Shown: positions 43,703-51,479 of the stretch, one piece after another
How positions within the stretch are numbered: the stretch's first letter is position 1
Layout: each line of letters opens with the position of its first letter
Position numbers and translations under genes: made by a program
Assembly: GCF_028885415.1 (NCBI RefSeq)
Contig: NZ_CP118527.1
Span: 7,254,001 to 7,318,000, forward strand
Reading direction: 5' to 3'
From: Streptomyces coeruleorubidus
GTDB taxonomy: Bacteria; Actinomycetota; Actinomycetes; Streptomycetales; Streptomycetaceae
DNA length: 64,000 nucleotides
The notes under the pieces: model-generated
The model's database searches: none
Seen by the model: the letters and a program-made list of their open reading frames with translations, nothing else
What the model was told of the DNA's origin: nothing

Positions 43703-44323
43703 ATGGTTACCCCGAGCTGGGCGGATGCCCCCGCTCAGACGGCCGCCCGCCGCCGCGGCGCCGTGCTCGAACGCGCGATCCTCGACGCCGCGCTGGATCA
43801 ACTCAGCACCGTCGGCTGGAACGGCCTGACGATGGAGGGCGTCGCCGCCGGTGCCCAGACCGGAAAGGCCGCCGTCTATCGGCGCTGGCCGTCCAAGGAG
43901 GATCTCGTCGCTGACGCCCTGCGTGCCGGACTGCCGCACTTCGACGCGGTGCCGGACGAGGGCAGCGTGCGTGATGACCTCTTGGCGCTGTGCCGGAGGG
44001 CCCGCGACGCGATGTTCTCCCGTCCGGGTTTCGCGCTTCGCTCGGTGATTCACGAGTGCGACACGACGCAGGCCGAGCGCTTCCATGCCGTGATCTTCGA
44101 GGGTGTCGTGGAGCCCACTATCAAGATGCTGCGGGAGGTCATCGAGCGCGGGATCAAGCGAGGCGAGGTGCGTTCAGACGCTGCGAACGGATATGTCTTC
44201 GACGCCATCCCGGCGATGATGATGTACCGATCCAAGATGTGCGGCTGCGAATGGCGTGACCAGGAAGTCGAGGAGATGATCGACCAGTTGATGGTTCCGC
44301 TGCTGCGGTCGAGCGGCGCCTGA
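43703..44323 (+). CDS. TetR-family repressor of the MFS gene
   Basis: 206 residues from the ATG at 43703 (GGAGAGAG upstream). The TetR helix-turn-helix (about 20-68) reads LERAILDAALDQLSTVGWNGLTMEGVAAGAQTGKAAVYRRWPSKEDLV. A TetR_C-type helical domain follows. Divergent from the efflux gene, with two operators in the intergenic region, it most likely represses both genes. The reading frame is open far upstream, but that part is antisense to the MFS gene. Confidence 0.93.
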   Translation: MVTPSWADAPAQTAARRRGAVLERAILDAALDQLSTVGWNGLTMEGVAAGAQTGKAAVYRRWPSKEDLVADALRAGLPHFDAVPDEGSVRDDLLALCRRARDAMFSRPGFALRSVIHECDTTQAERFHAVIFEGVVEPTIKMLREVIERGIKRGEVRSDAANGYVFDAIPAMMMYRSKMCGCEWRDQEVEEMIDQLMVPLLRSSGA

Positions 44324-44405
44324 CAGGGGTCGGCGAAGGCCGTGGCACCGCTGGGGCCGACCGGGGTGTCGCGGGCGGTTCCGGGCGGCGTAACCTAGGG
44401 TCGCC

Positions 44406-45107
44406 ATGCCGTACGAACCGCCTACTCACACCGTCGAGCGCTCCCTTCGAGCCACGACCGGAGCGAAGATCGTTGCAGGTGTCGACGAGGTGGGGCGCGG
44501 CGCGTGGGCCGGTCCCGTCACCGTCTGCGCGGCGATCACCGGACTGCGCCGGCCGCCCGAGGGTCTCACCGACTCGAAGCTGCTCACCATCAAGCGACGC
44601 ACCGAACTCGCCGAGGAACTGCGGAAATGGGTGACGTCGTACGCCCTGGGGCACGCCTCCCCGGAGGAGATAGACGACCTGGGGATGACGGCCGCGCTGC
44701 GGCTCGCCGCGGGACGTGCCCTGGACGCCCTGCCGGTCCGCCCCGACGCCGTCATCCTCGACGGGAAGCACGACTATCTCGGTGCACCCTGGCGGGTCCG
44801 CACGGTGATCAAGGGCGACCAGTCGTGCGTGGCTGTCGCGGCGGCCTCGGTGATCGCCAAGGTCCAGCGCGACAAAATGATGGCCGAACTGGGTATCGAC
44901 CATGCAGACTTCGGTTTTGCGGACAACGCCGGGTACCCCTCACCCGTGCACAAGGCCGCACTGGCGGAGCGGGGCCCCACCCCCTTCCACCGGTTGTCGT
45001 GGGCGTATCTTGATGCGCTGCCCCAGTGGCGGCACCTCAAGAAGGTCCGCAGCTTGACGGACGGAAGCGTTCCGGAAATCGAGGGTCAGCTCGGCTTCGA
45101 TTTCTGA
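44406..45107 (+). CDS. rnhB: Ribonuclease HII
   Basis: 233 residues. RNase HII removes ribonucleotides and RNA from DNA hybrids. The metal-binding residues are in [13 protein letters not shown] (Asp27, Glu28), the Asp of ILDGKHD and the Asp of [11 protein letters not shown] (LTDSKLL) and GYPSPVHK are also conserved. TAGGGT lies four bases before the ATG and no Shine-Dalgarno is visible, so the mRNA is probably leaderless or nearly so. Confidence 0.96.
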   Translation: MPYEPPTHTVERSLRATTGAKIVAGVDEVGRGAWAGPVTVCAAITGLRRPPEGLTDSKLLTIKRRTELAEELRKWVTSYALGHASPEEIDDLGMTAALRLAAGRALDALPVRPDAVILDGKHDYLGAPWRVRTVIKGDQSCVAVAAASVIAKVQRDKMMAELGIDHADFGFADNAGYPSPVHKAALAERGPTPFHRLSWAYLDALPQWRHLKKVRSLTDGSVPEIEGQLGFDF

Positions 45108-45158
45108 CGGTTTCGTTCGCACGCATGCGCCACCCGCCGAAGCGGGCCGTACCAACGT

Positions 45159-45172
45159 TTGATAAATATCAA
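45159..45172. promoter_or_regulatory. AT-rich palindrome overlapping a promoter
   Basis: TTGATA-AA-TATCAA is a palindrome ending four bases before the ATG at 45176. In DNA of this composition a 14-bp run with one G and one C stands out. It may contain the -10 element and an operator. Confidence 0.45.
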
Positions 45173-45175
45173 CCC

Positions 45176-45805
45176 ATGCCTCTCATTCCCGAGGAGCCTC
45201 AGATTCACGAGAGTGCCCAGGGTCCCCGCGCCACTCCGGCCAGCGGCCGCACCGCGCCGACCCCTCGCCCCGTACCCGGCCCCCGTCCCGCGGCTCCGTC
45301 GCGTCCCGGTCGTCCCGGTCCTCTCCGGCCCGCGCCGCCGGCGCAACGCGCGCCGCGTGACGCGGCCGCCAAGCCCGGTCCGTCGGGCCCAGCAGCCGGT
45401 GCCGCCGCTCCGGCCGCCCCGCAGATCCAGCTGATCCCGGCTTCCGCCGAAGGCGCGCTCGACGCCGCCGAGGAGGCCGTGGACCTGCTCCTGGACTCCG
45501 GTCGCGCCCCCGGCGACGTCCTGGTGATCACGACCGGCGAACAGCACCCGTGGGCCGCCCACGAGCTGTCCTTCGGCGAGACCTCCTACTGGGCCCAGCA
45601 CGACGCCGGTGACGACGTCTTCTACACGGACGCCACCGTCGCCGGCCGCGCCGCGTCTCGTCCGGTGGTCGTGGTCGCCGTCAACGGCGGTGCCGAGGCC
45701 GCAGCCGCGAGCGCCCTGTCCCTGGCCCACTCCCGGGCCACCGCCCTGCTGATCGTCTGCGGTGATCCGCAGCGGATCAACTCGGTGCTGGGCACGAGCG
45801 TCTGA
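45176..45805 (+). CDS. Conserved protein with helicase C-terminal-like domain
   Basis: 209 residues from the ATG at 45176, with no Shine-Dalgarno sequence. The first 85 residues are Pro/Ala/Arg-rich and probably disordered. The C-terminal 120 residues, from IQLIPASAEGALDAAEEAVDLLLDSG through DVLVITTGE...VVVVAVNGG to ALLIVCGDPQRI, look like the last RecA-like domain of UvrD/REP-type proteins, with beta strands ending in a T/SRAxxxLxIVCGDP arrangement. The Walker A and B parts are absent, so it cannot be a helicase. It may have arisen from a domain detached from one. Function unknown. Confidence 0.65.
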   Translation: MPLIPEEPQIHESAQGPRATPASGRTAPTPRPVPGPRPAAPSRPGRPGPLRPAPPAQRAPRDAAAKPGPSGPAAGAAAPAAPQIQLIPASAEGALDAAEEAVDLLLDSGRAPGDVLVITTGEQHPWAAHELSFGETSYWAQHDAGDDVFYTDATVAGRAASRPVVVVAVNGGAEAAAASALSLAHSRATALLIVCGDPQRINSVLGTSV

Positions 45806-46057
45806 GCCGGTGCCGTGGCGTCCGGTCGGGCGCCCGGGGCTGACTTCAGGCGCCGCTTCGGCGGCTGTGCACGGAGGGTGGTTCGGCGTGCCCGGAGGGC
45901 TGGACGCCGTGGTTGCGTGCGGTCCTTCCCGGGTGGCCTCAATGCCGTTCGGGGGGCGTGCCGACTGTCGGTCACCGGAAACGTGGTGAGCCGTACGACG
46001 GGGTACGGCCCCGAGTCCGTGCGGAACGGCCTGTCCAGGGACGGTCTGCCAGTGGCC

Positions 46058-46672
46058 TCAGCGTGCCGCCGCAGCGCGGCGCAGCACCTCGGAGGCGGCG
46101 CCGCCGGTGCGCGGCAGCGGCGGCGGTGCCTCCGACGTGGCGAACGGCTCCGGTTCCGAGGCCGAGTGAGGGCGGCGTCCGCCGCGGCCCTCGCCGAGCA
46201 CCTGCCAGCCGTCACGGGTCAGCGTGACGTACGCCCCGCAGCGCAACCCGTGCAGGGTGCAGGCGTCGCGCAGCCCCCACATCCACGCGCCGTCCTCCTC
46301 CGTCCAACGGGCGTCGCCCTCACGGCAGTAGAGGAGCACGGCGGTGCGCACCGGTGTCCGGCGCCGCAGATCGTGCGGAATGATCCGGCGCAGCTGCGCC
46401 AGCAGCACGTTGCGGAACATCCAGCCGTCGGCCGGGGCCGGTCGACGGACGAACGAGGCGCTCGCCCGCAGCCGCTCGTCCGGGTCGAGCACGGCGATGA
46501 CAGCCGTCGCCGGCTGCGGGTGGTGCCGGGCGTGCAGCCCGCTGACGACTTCACGGGGGTTTCGGAGCAGCGGGATCCCGGCGGCGGCCCATTCCGCGGG
46601 TTCGAGCAAGCGGTTGGCGGAAGCGGCGGATGTCGACGCCGCTGCCGAGGCCGGAGCGAATCCGAAGGTCAC
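46058..46672 (-). CDS. Conserved hypothetical protein
   Basis: 204 residues from the GTG at 46672, with GGAGG three bases upstream. I do not recognise the family. The central part is well ordered (ATAVIAVLDPDERLRASASFVRR, GWMFRNVLLAQLRRIIPHDLRRRTPVRTAVLLYCREGDARW, WGLRDACTLHGLRCGAYVTLT), with alternating beta and helical character. The C-terminal 40 residues are low complexity. It is divergent in direction from the preceding gene and has 358 bp upstream before the helicase gene. Presence of a clear ribosome-binding site and normal codon use support a real gene. Confidence 0.6.
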   Translation of the reverse strand: MTFGFAPASAAASTSAASANRLLEPAEWAAAGIPLLRNPREVVSGLHARHHPQPATAVIAVLDPDERLRASASFVRRPAPADGWMFRNVLLAQLRRIIPHDLRRRTPVRTAVLLYCREGDARWTEEDGAWMWGLRDACTLHGLRCGAYVTLTRDGWQVLGEGRGGRRPHSASEPEPFATSEAPPPLPRTGGAASEVLRRAAAAR

Positions 46673-47030
46673 GGTCCTCCCTTCGGCTACGCGCCCACAC
46701 TGCGGGCGGGGTCGGATTCTGGGAGCGCGCACCGCAGCGAAGCCCTACCGGATCGGCGGTCGTGCCGTGCGGGAGCGGACCTCAATTCTTCCTGTCGAAC
46801 TTGAATGCGGCAACGAGCAATTGGGTCAGCCGACCGTTATCAGATGATGCGCGGCTAATATCCCCACCCTGTGCGTCACCGGGCCACCCATGGGGCGTTC
46901 GAGCACGACACGTTCGTACGTCACGGGGGTGCGCGGCGTCCAGAGGTGTGCGCGACCGGGCAGGTGGCGGTGCCCGGTCAGAGGGCCGGTGCCCGGCAGG
47001 GCGGTGGCGGCTGTCGCTCTCGACGCTCGG
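46673..47030. other. Intergenic region with AT-rich promoter-like patch
   Basis: 358 bases upstream of the hypothetical gene and after the helicase gene. A patch around 46840-46862 (TTATCAG...GGCTAATATCC) is the most promoter-like stretch. Open frames further right are antisense to the helicase gene, and I see no supported gene. Confidence 0.35.
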
Positions 47031-49196
47031 TCAGCCCTGCACGGCCAGCACCAGCGGCAACACCCCCTGCGCACCGGAGCGTCGGAGCATGCGGGCCGCG
47101 ACCGCGAGGGTCCAGCCGGTCTCCGTGTAGTCGTCCACGAGGAGGACCGGGCCCTGCGCCTCGGCGAGGGCGGACGCGAGGACCGGCGGCACGGTCAGTG
47201 CCCCGTCGAGCGCCTTCAGCCGCTGGGCACTGTTGCTGCGGGGTCCCGGGTACACGTCGCCCGTGAACTCGACGGCGCCCAGTAGCGGCAGCCGGCCGAC
47301 TTCCGCGATGCGCGCTCCCAGGGAGTGGATCAACCGGGGCCGTGTGCGGGAGGCGACGGTGACGACGCCCGCCGGGCGAGGCTGCGGGTCCGACGCGCCC
47401 GGGGCCCAGCCGCCGGGTCCCCGGGCCCAGTCGGCCAGCACGCCCACCACGGCCTTCGCCACGTCGTCCGGCACGGGCTCGTCGGGGGCCTGGGCCGCGA
47501 ACATGGGCCGCAGCCGGTTGCCCCAGCCGATGTCCGACAGGCGCCCCAACGCACGCCCCGGCGCGGCCTGTTCGCCGACCGGGATACGTCCCTTGAGGTC
47601 CACTCCGATCGCCGGCAGCCCGGTCGGCCACATCCGGCGCGGCTCCACCTCGACACCCGCCCGCCCCAGGTCCACGCGCGCGGCGTCGAGCGCCTCCGCG
47701 GACGTGTCAGCGGCGAAGCGCGGGCCCGCGCAGTTGTCGCAGCGACCACACGGCTTGGCGGCCTCGTCGTCCAGCTGGCGCTGCAGGAACTCCATCCGGC
47801 AGTCCGTCGTCGACGCGTACTCGCGCATCGCCTGCTGCTCGGCCTTGCGCTGTCGCGCCACCCACGCGTACCGCTCGGCGTCGTACGTCCAGGGCTGCCC
47901 GGTCGCGATCCAGCCTCCCTTGACCCGCTTGACCGCCCCGTCCACGTCGAGGACCTTGAGCATGGACTCCAGTCGGGAGCGGCGCAGCTCCACCAGGGGC
48001 TCCAGGGCGGGCAGCGACAGGGGCCTCTCCGCGTGCGCGAGGATGTCGAGCGTGCGACGCACCAGGTCTTCCGAGGGGAAGGCGAGCGACGCGAAGTACT
48101 CCCAGATCGCCTCGTCCTCCTTCCCTGGGAGCAGGAGCACCTCGGCGTGTTCCACACCGCGTCCCGCACGGCCCACCTGCTGGTAGTAGGCGATCGGGGA
48201 GGAGGGCGACCCGAGGTGCACCACGAAGCCCAGATCGGGCTTGTCGAAGCCCATGCCGAGCGCCGAGGTGGCGACCAGCGCCTTCACCTTGTTGGCGAGC
48301 AGATCCTCCTCGGCCTGCTGACGGTCGGCGTTCTCCGTCTTGCCCGTGTACGAGGCGACCGTGTGCCCGCGCTGCCGGAGGAAGGCGGTGACCTCCTCGG
48401 CGGCGGCGACCGTGAGCGTGTAGATGATCCCGGAACCCGGCAGTTCGTCGAGGTGTTCGGCGAGCCAGGCCATCCGGTGCGCGGCGTCCGACAGCCGCAG
48501 CACGCTCAGGCTCAGGCTGCCCCGGTCCAGCGGACCGCGCAGCACGAGGGCGTCCGAACTGCCGCCGGTGCCGAGCTGTTCCGCGACGTCGGCCGTCACG
48601 CGCGCGTTGGCGGTGGCGGTGGTCGCGAGCACCGGGACACCGGGCGGGAGGTCGGCGAGCATCGTGCGCAGCCGGCGGTAGTCGGGCCGGAAGTCGTGGC
48701 CCCAGTCGGAGATGCAGTGCGCCTCGTCCACCACCAGCAGCCCGGTGGCGGCCGCGAGCCGGGGCAGCACCTGGTCCCGGAAGTCCGGGTTGTTGAGCCG
48801 CTCAGGACTCACCAGCAGGACGTCGACCTCACCCGCGGCGATCTCGTCCTGAACGGCGTCCCACTCCTCGGTGTTGGAGGAGTTGATGGTCCGGGCGTGG
48901 ATGCCGGCCCGGGCCGCCGCCTCGACCTGGTTCCGCATGAGCGCGAGCAGCGGGGACACGATCACGGTCGGACCGCTGCCCTGGGCCCGCAGCAGCGAGG
49001 TCGCCACGAAGTAGACCGCGGACTTGCCCCAGCCCGTGCGCTGGACGACCAGGGCGCGGCGTCTGTCGGCGACCAGTGCCTCGATGGCCCGCCACTGGTC
49101 CTCGCGCAGCCGGGCCGTTCCCGAGACGTCCCCGACGAGACGGGCGAGGACAGCGTCGGCCGCCGCCCGGAGATCCGCGTTGCTCGTGTGCTCCAT
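47031..49196 (-). CDS. RecQ-type helicase fused to phosphoribosyltransferase-like domain
   Basis: 721 residues from the ATG at 49196; an ATG three codons upstream is equally possible. The RecQ core has Walker A RTGWGKS (53-59), the DEAH box (157-160, [21 protein letters not shown]), SAT-like TTATAN and [10 protein letters not shown] Cys4 zinc site follows (CRMEF...CGRCDNC). The C-terminal 200 residues include [15 protein letters not shown], the PRPP-binding signature of type I phosphoribosyltransferases (ComF-like). No HRDC domain is present. RecQ enzymes unwind branched DNA; the PRTase part could sense a nucleotide precursor. It is divergent from the DUF4192 gene. Confidence 0.88.
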   Translation of the reverse strand: MEHTSNADLRAAADAVLARLVGDVSGTARLREDQWRAIEALVADRRRALVVQRTGWGKSAVYFVATSLLRAQGSGPTVIVSPLLALMRNQVEAAARAGIHARTINSSNTEEWDAVQDEIAAGEVDVLLVSPERLNNPDFRDQVLPRLAAATGLLVVDEAHCISDWGHDFRPDYRRLRTMLADLPPGVPVLATTATANARVTADVAEQLGTGGSSDALVLRGPLDRGSLSLSVLRLSDAAHRMAWLAEHLDELPGSGIIYTLTVAAAEEVTAFLRQRGHTVASYTGKTENADRQQAEEDLLANKVKALVATSALGMGFDKPDLGFVVHLGSPSSPIAYYQQVGRAGRGVEHAEVLLLPGKEDEAIWEYFASLAFPSEDLVRRTLDILAHAERPLSLPALEPLVELRRSRLESMLKVLDVDGAVKRVKGGWIATGQPWTYDAERYAWVARQRKAEQQAMREYASTTDCRMEFLQRQLDDEAAKPCGRCDNCAGPRFAADTSAEALDAARVDLGRAGVEVEPRRMWPTGLPAIGVDLKGRIPVGEQAAPGRALGRLSDIGWGNRLRPMFAAQAPDEPVPDDVAKAVVGVLADWARGPGGWAPGASDPQPRPAGVVTVASRTRPRLIHSLGARIAEVGRLPLLGAVEFTGDVYPGPRSNSAQRLKALDGALTVPPVLASALAEAQGPVLLVDDYTETGWTLAVAARMLRRSGAQGVLPLVLAVQG

Positions 49197-49289
49197 GCGC
49201 TCCATACAACAGGACGGCACTGACAGCGCGAGCGGTGCACGAGGTAATCAGACTCCTCGTCGTTTCGAGTGACGTGTCCCTGATCGGAG

Positions 49290-49298
49290 TTATCCACA
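49290..49298 (+). promoter_or_regulatory. DnaA-box-like nonamer
   Basis: TTATCCACA matches the E. coli DnaA box exactly, and lies 41 bp upstream of the DUF4192 gene in the divergent region. A single copy would act as a regulatory site, not an origin. Confidence 0.35.
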
Positions 49299-49338
49299 GG
49301 GTCAAGCGGAGCTTCGGATTCCGCGAGATCGTCTCCGC

Positions 49339-51288
49339 ATGACGAACCACAGCGAAGCGACTGGATCCTCCGAAAACGGCGACATCACCGGGTCCGACGG
49401 GCACGGCAGGCACCAGGACGGTGGACAGGAGAAGCGGGGGAGCGACGGGACCGGGCCGCACGTCCCAAGCCCCCCGTACGACGGCCACGGCGGCGAGCAC
49501 CAGGTCACCCTGCGCACCCCCGCCGAACTGGCCGACGCCCTCCCGTATCTGCTCGGATACCGCCCCGAGGACAGCATCGTCCTGGTCGCCCTGCACGACA
49601 GGGACGGACGCGGGCGGTTCGGGGGCCGGGCCCGGCTCGGCATCCCCGCCAACGCTGACGACTGGCCGTCGGCGGCCCGGCAACTGGCCCACGGGCTGGT
49701 GACAGGCAGCGAGCGCCGAGGGGCCCGCCCCGAGTCGATGGTCGCCTTCCTCTGCCAGGAACCGGAGAAGGGCGAGTCCGGCCGACAGATCATGGAGCGG
49801 CTGAGGCCGCTGGCCCACAGGCTGCGCGTGGAGTGCGGGTCCCTGGACGTGACAGTGGTCGAGGCGCTGTGCATCTCTGACGGTCGTTACTGGTCGTACT
49901 GCTGTGACAACGCGGCGTGCTGCCCGCCCGAGGGAGCCTCCATGGGCCTGCCCGGCACATCGGTGCTGGCCGCTGCTGCCACCTACGCGGGGATCCAGGT
50001 GCGCGGCACGCTCCGGGAGCTGCGGGCCCGGCTGCTCCCCTGGGAGAGCGCCGCCGCTCTCGAGCAGGAGAGCGCCCTGGACACCGCCAGCCTGGCGCTG
50101 GTCCCGAGGATCCTGGACGACGCCGGCCGCGCCGACGTGGCCGACGAGACACTGGAACTGGCCGGGCGGGTCTTGGACCGCTTCGCCGGGGCACAGCCCG
50201 TCTCCGGCATGCTCCTGGCGGATCTCCGCGACGATGAACTTCTCCGGCACGACGAGGCAGCCCGGTTGATCCTCGGCCTCCAGGACCGCGCGACCCGTGA
50301 CCGGGCGGCCGAGTGGATGGAGGGCGACGAGGCCGGACACGCCCTTCGTCTCTGGCGGTCGCTGGCCCGCCGCTGCGTCGGACCGTACGGCGAGCACGCC
50401 GCGGCGCCGCTCACTCTCGCCGGCTGGGTCGCATGGTCCACCGGCGACGAACTGGAGGCCCGGGAAGCCCTTGCCATGGCCCTGAGCGCGGATCCCGACT
50501 ACCTCTTCGCCCGTCTCCTCCACCAGGCCTGCAACGAAGGACTCGACCCGGAGTCGATCCGCAGCTGCCTGCGCGCGGAGCGCGAAGGCCGTGGGCGCCA
50601 GGGAGCCGCCGGTTCGGCGGCTCGGACCGACGGCTTGAGTGCCCGGGTGGGCGGTTCGCGGGCTGGGGTGGATGAGTGTGTCGAGCGGTTGGGCGGCTCC
50701 CTGGTTCCGGCGGAAGAGCGTGTCGAGCGGGCGGACGACTCCCTGGTTCCGGCGGTGGGCTGCGTCGAGCCGGTGGGCGGTCCCCTGGCTGGGGTGGACA
50801 ACTGCGTCGAGCGGGCGGACAGCTCCCGGGCTATGGCGGACGACTCCGCCGGGCGAGTGGACGGCCCCGTCGCGCAGCTGGACAGCTCCCCGGCTCGGTC
50901 GGACGCCGACGAGGTCGCCACGGGCGAGGCAGCCGCGCCCGAGTTCGAGCCGGAGCCCGCAGACGCGTCCACGGCGGTGCCCCCACGCCGTCGACGCCGT
51001 ACCCGCTCCGCCGGTGCCGCCGGCGCGGCCCAGGGCGGTATCCGCACGGGAGACCGTGTCCCGAGCGCCGGGGCTCCCCGTCGGCGTACTCCGACCGGCA
51101 CTACGCGCCCTGCCGGTGCCGCAGACACCGGCACACGTACCGGACGAGCGACCGCGGGTACTGCACGGTCCGGCAGCGCACGCACGGGCGGCACACGTGC
51201 GTGTACGCCGGGGAAGGCGGCCATGCCGTGCCGGGACACGGGCCAGGAAGGCGTGCAGCCAGGCCAGGGCCCGGAGGGGCAGGAGTGA
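49339..51288 (+). CDS. DUF4192-family protein with 14-residue repeats
   Basis: 649 residues. After a polar N-terminal 50 residues comes the DUF4192 domain (about 53-400): TLRTPAELADALPYLLGYRPEDSIVLVALH, LADLRDDELLRHDEAARLI and a C-terminal WVAWSTGDELEAREALAMAL. From about 434 to 517 the chain consists of six units of 14 residues (VERADDSLVPAVGC-type; DNA 50638-50889). The last 130 residues are Arg/Gly/Thr-rich. The family is confined to actinobacteria and its function is unknown. The repeated tail and the basic end suggest an extended region, perhaps nucleic-acid binding. Confidence 0.8.
   Translation: MTNHSEATGSSENGDITGSDGHGRHQDGGQEKRGSDGTGPHVPSPPYDGHGGEHQVTLRTPAELADALPYLLGYRPEDSIVLVALHDRDGRGRFGGRARLGIPANADDWPSAARQLAHGLVTGSERRGARPESMVAFLCQEPEKGESGRQIMERLRPLAHRLRVECGSLDVTVVEALCISDGRYWSYCCDNAACCPPEGASMGLPGTSVLAAAATYAGIQVRGTLRELRARLLPWESAAALEQESALDTASLALVPRILDDAGRADVADETLELAGRVLDRFAGAQPVSGMLLADLRDDELLRHDEAARLILGLQDRATRDRAAEWMEGDEAGHALRLWRSLARRCVGPYGEHAAAPLTLAGWVAWSTGDELEAREALAMALSADPDYLFARLLHQACNEGLDPESIRSCLRAEREGRGRQGAAGSAARTDGLSARVGGSRAGVDECVERLGGSLVPAEERVERADDSLVPAVGCVEPVGGPLAGVDNCVERADSSRAMADDSAGRVDGPVAQLDSSPARSDADEVATGEAAAPEFEPEPADASTAVPPRRRRRTRSAGAAGAAQGGIRTGDRVPSAGAPRRRTPTGTTRPAGAADTGTRTGRATAGTARSGSARTGGTRACTPGKAAMPCRDTGQEGVQPGQGPEGQE
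50638..50889 (+). repeat. Six 42-bp coding repeats
   Basis: Six degenerate 42-bp units encode 14-residue units such as VERLGGSLVPAEER, VERADDSLVPAVGC and VEPVGGPLAGVDNC in the DUF4192-family protein. Confidence 0.75.
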
Positions 51289-51479
51289 GTGTCCTCCTGG
51301 TGGCCTCGACGCGCCCGGGGCGGGAACGCGGGCGTGACCCTCAGCAGGTTCACGCCGTTCACCTGAGTGGCGGAACGCCTGGACGGGGCGTGACGCCGCA
51401 CCGCCCCTGCCCCGTCGGAGCCCTCCGGCACCGGCGCCGAACTCGATCGAGGCGCACAGAGCGCAGAGGAAGCCTCTCC

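Noticed and set aside
46890..47285. 131-codon open frame on the plus strand at the 3' end of the RecQ-like gene
   Set aside because: It is antisense to the conserved PRPP-binding motif and has no ribosome-binding site or family resemblance.
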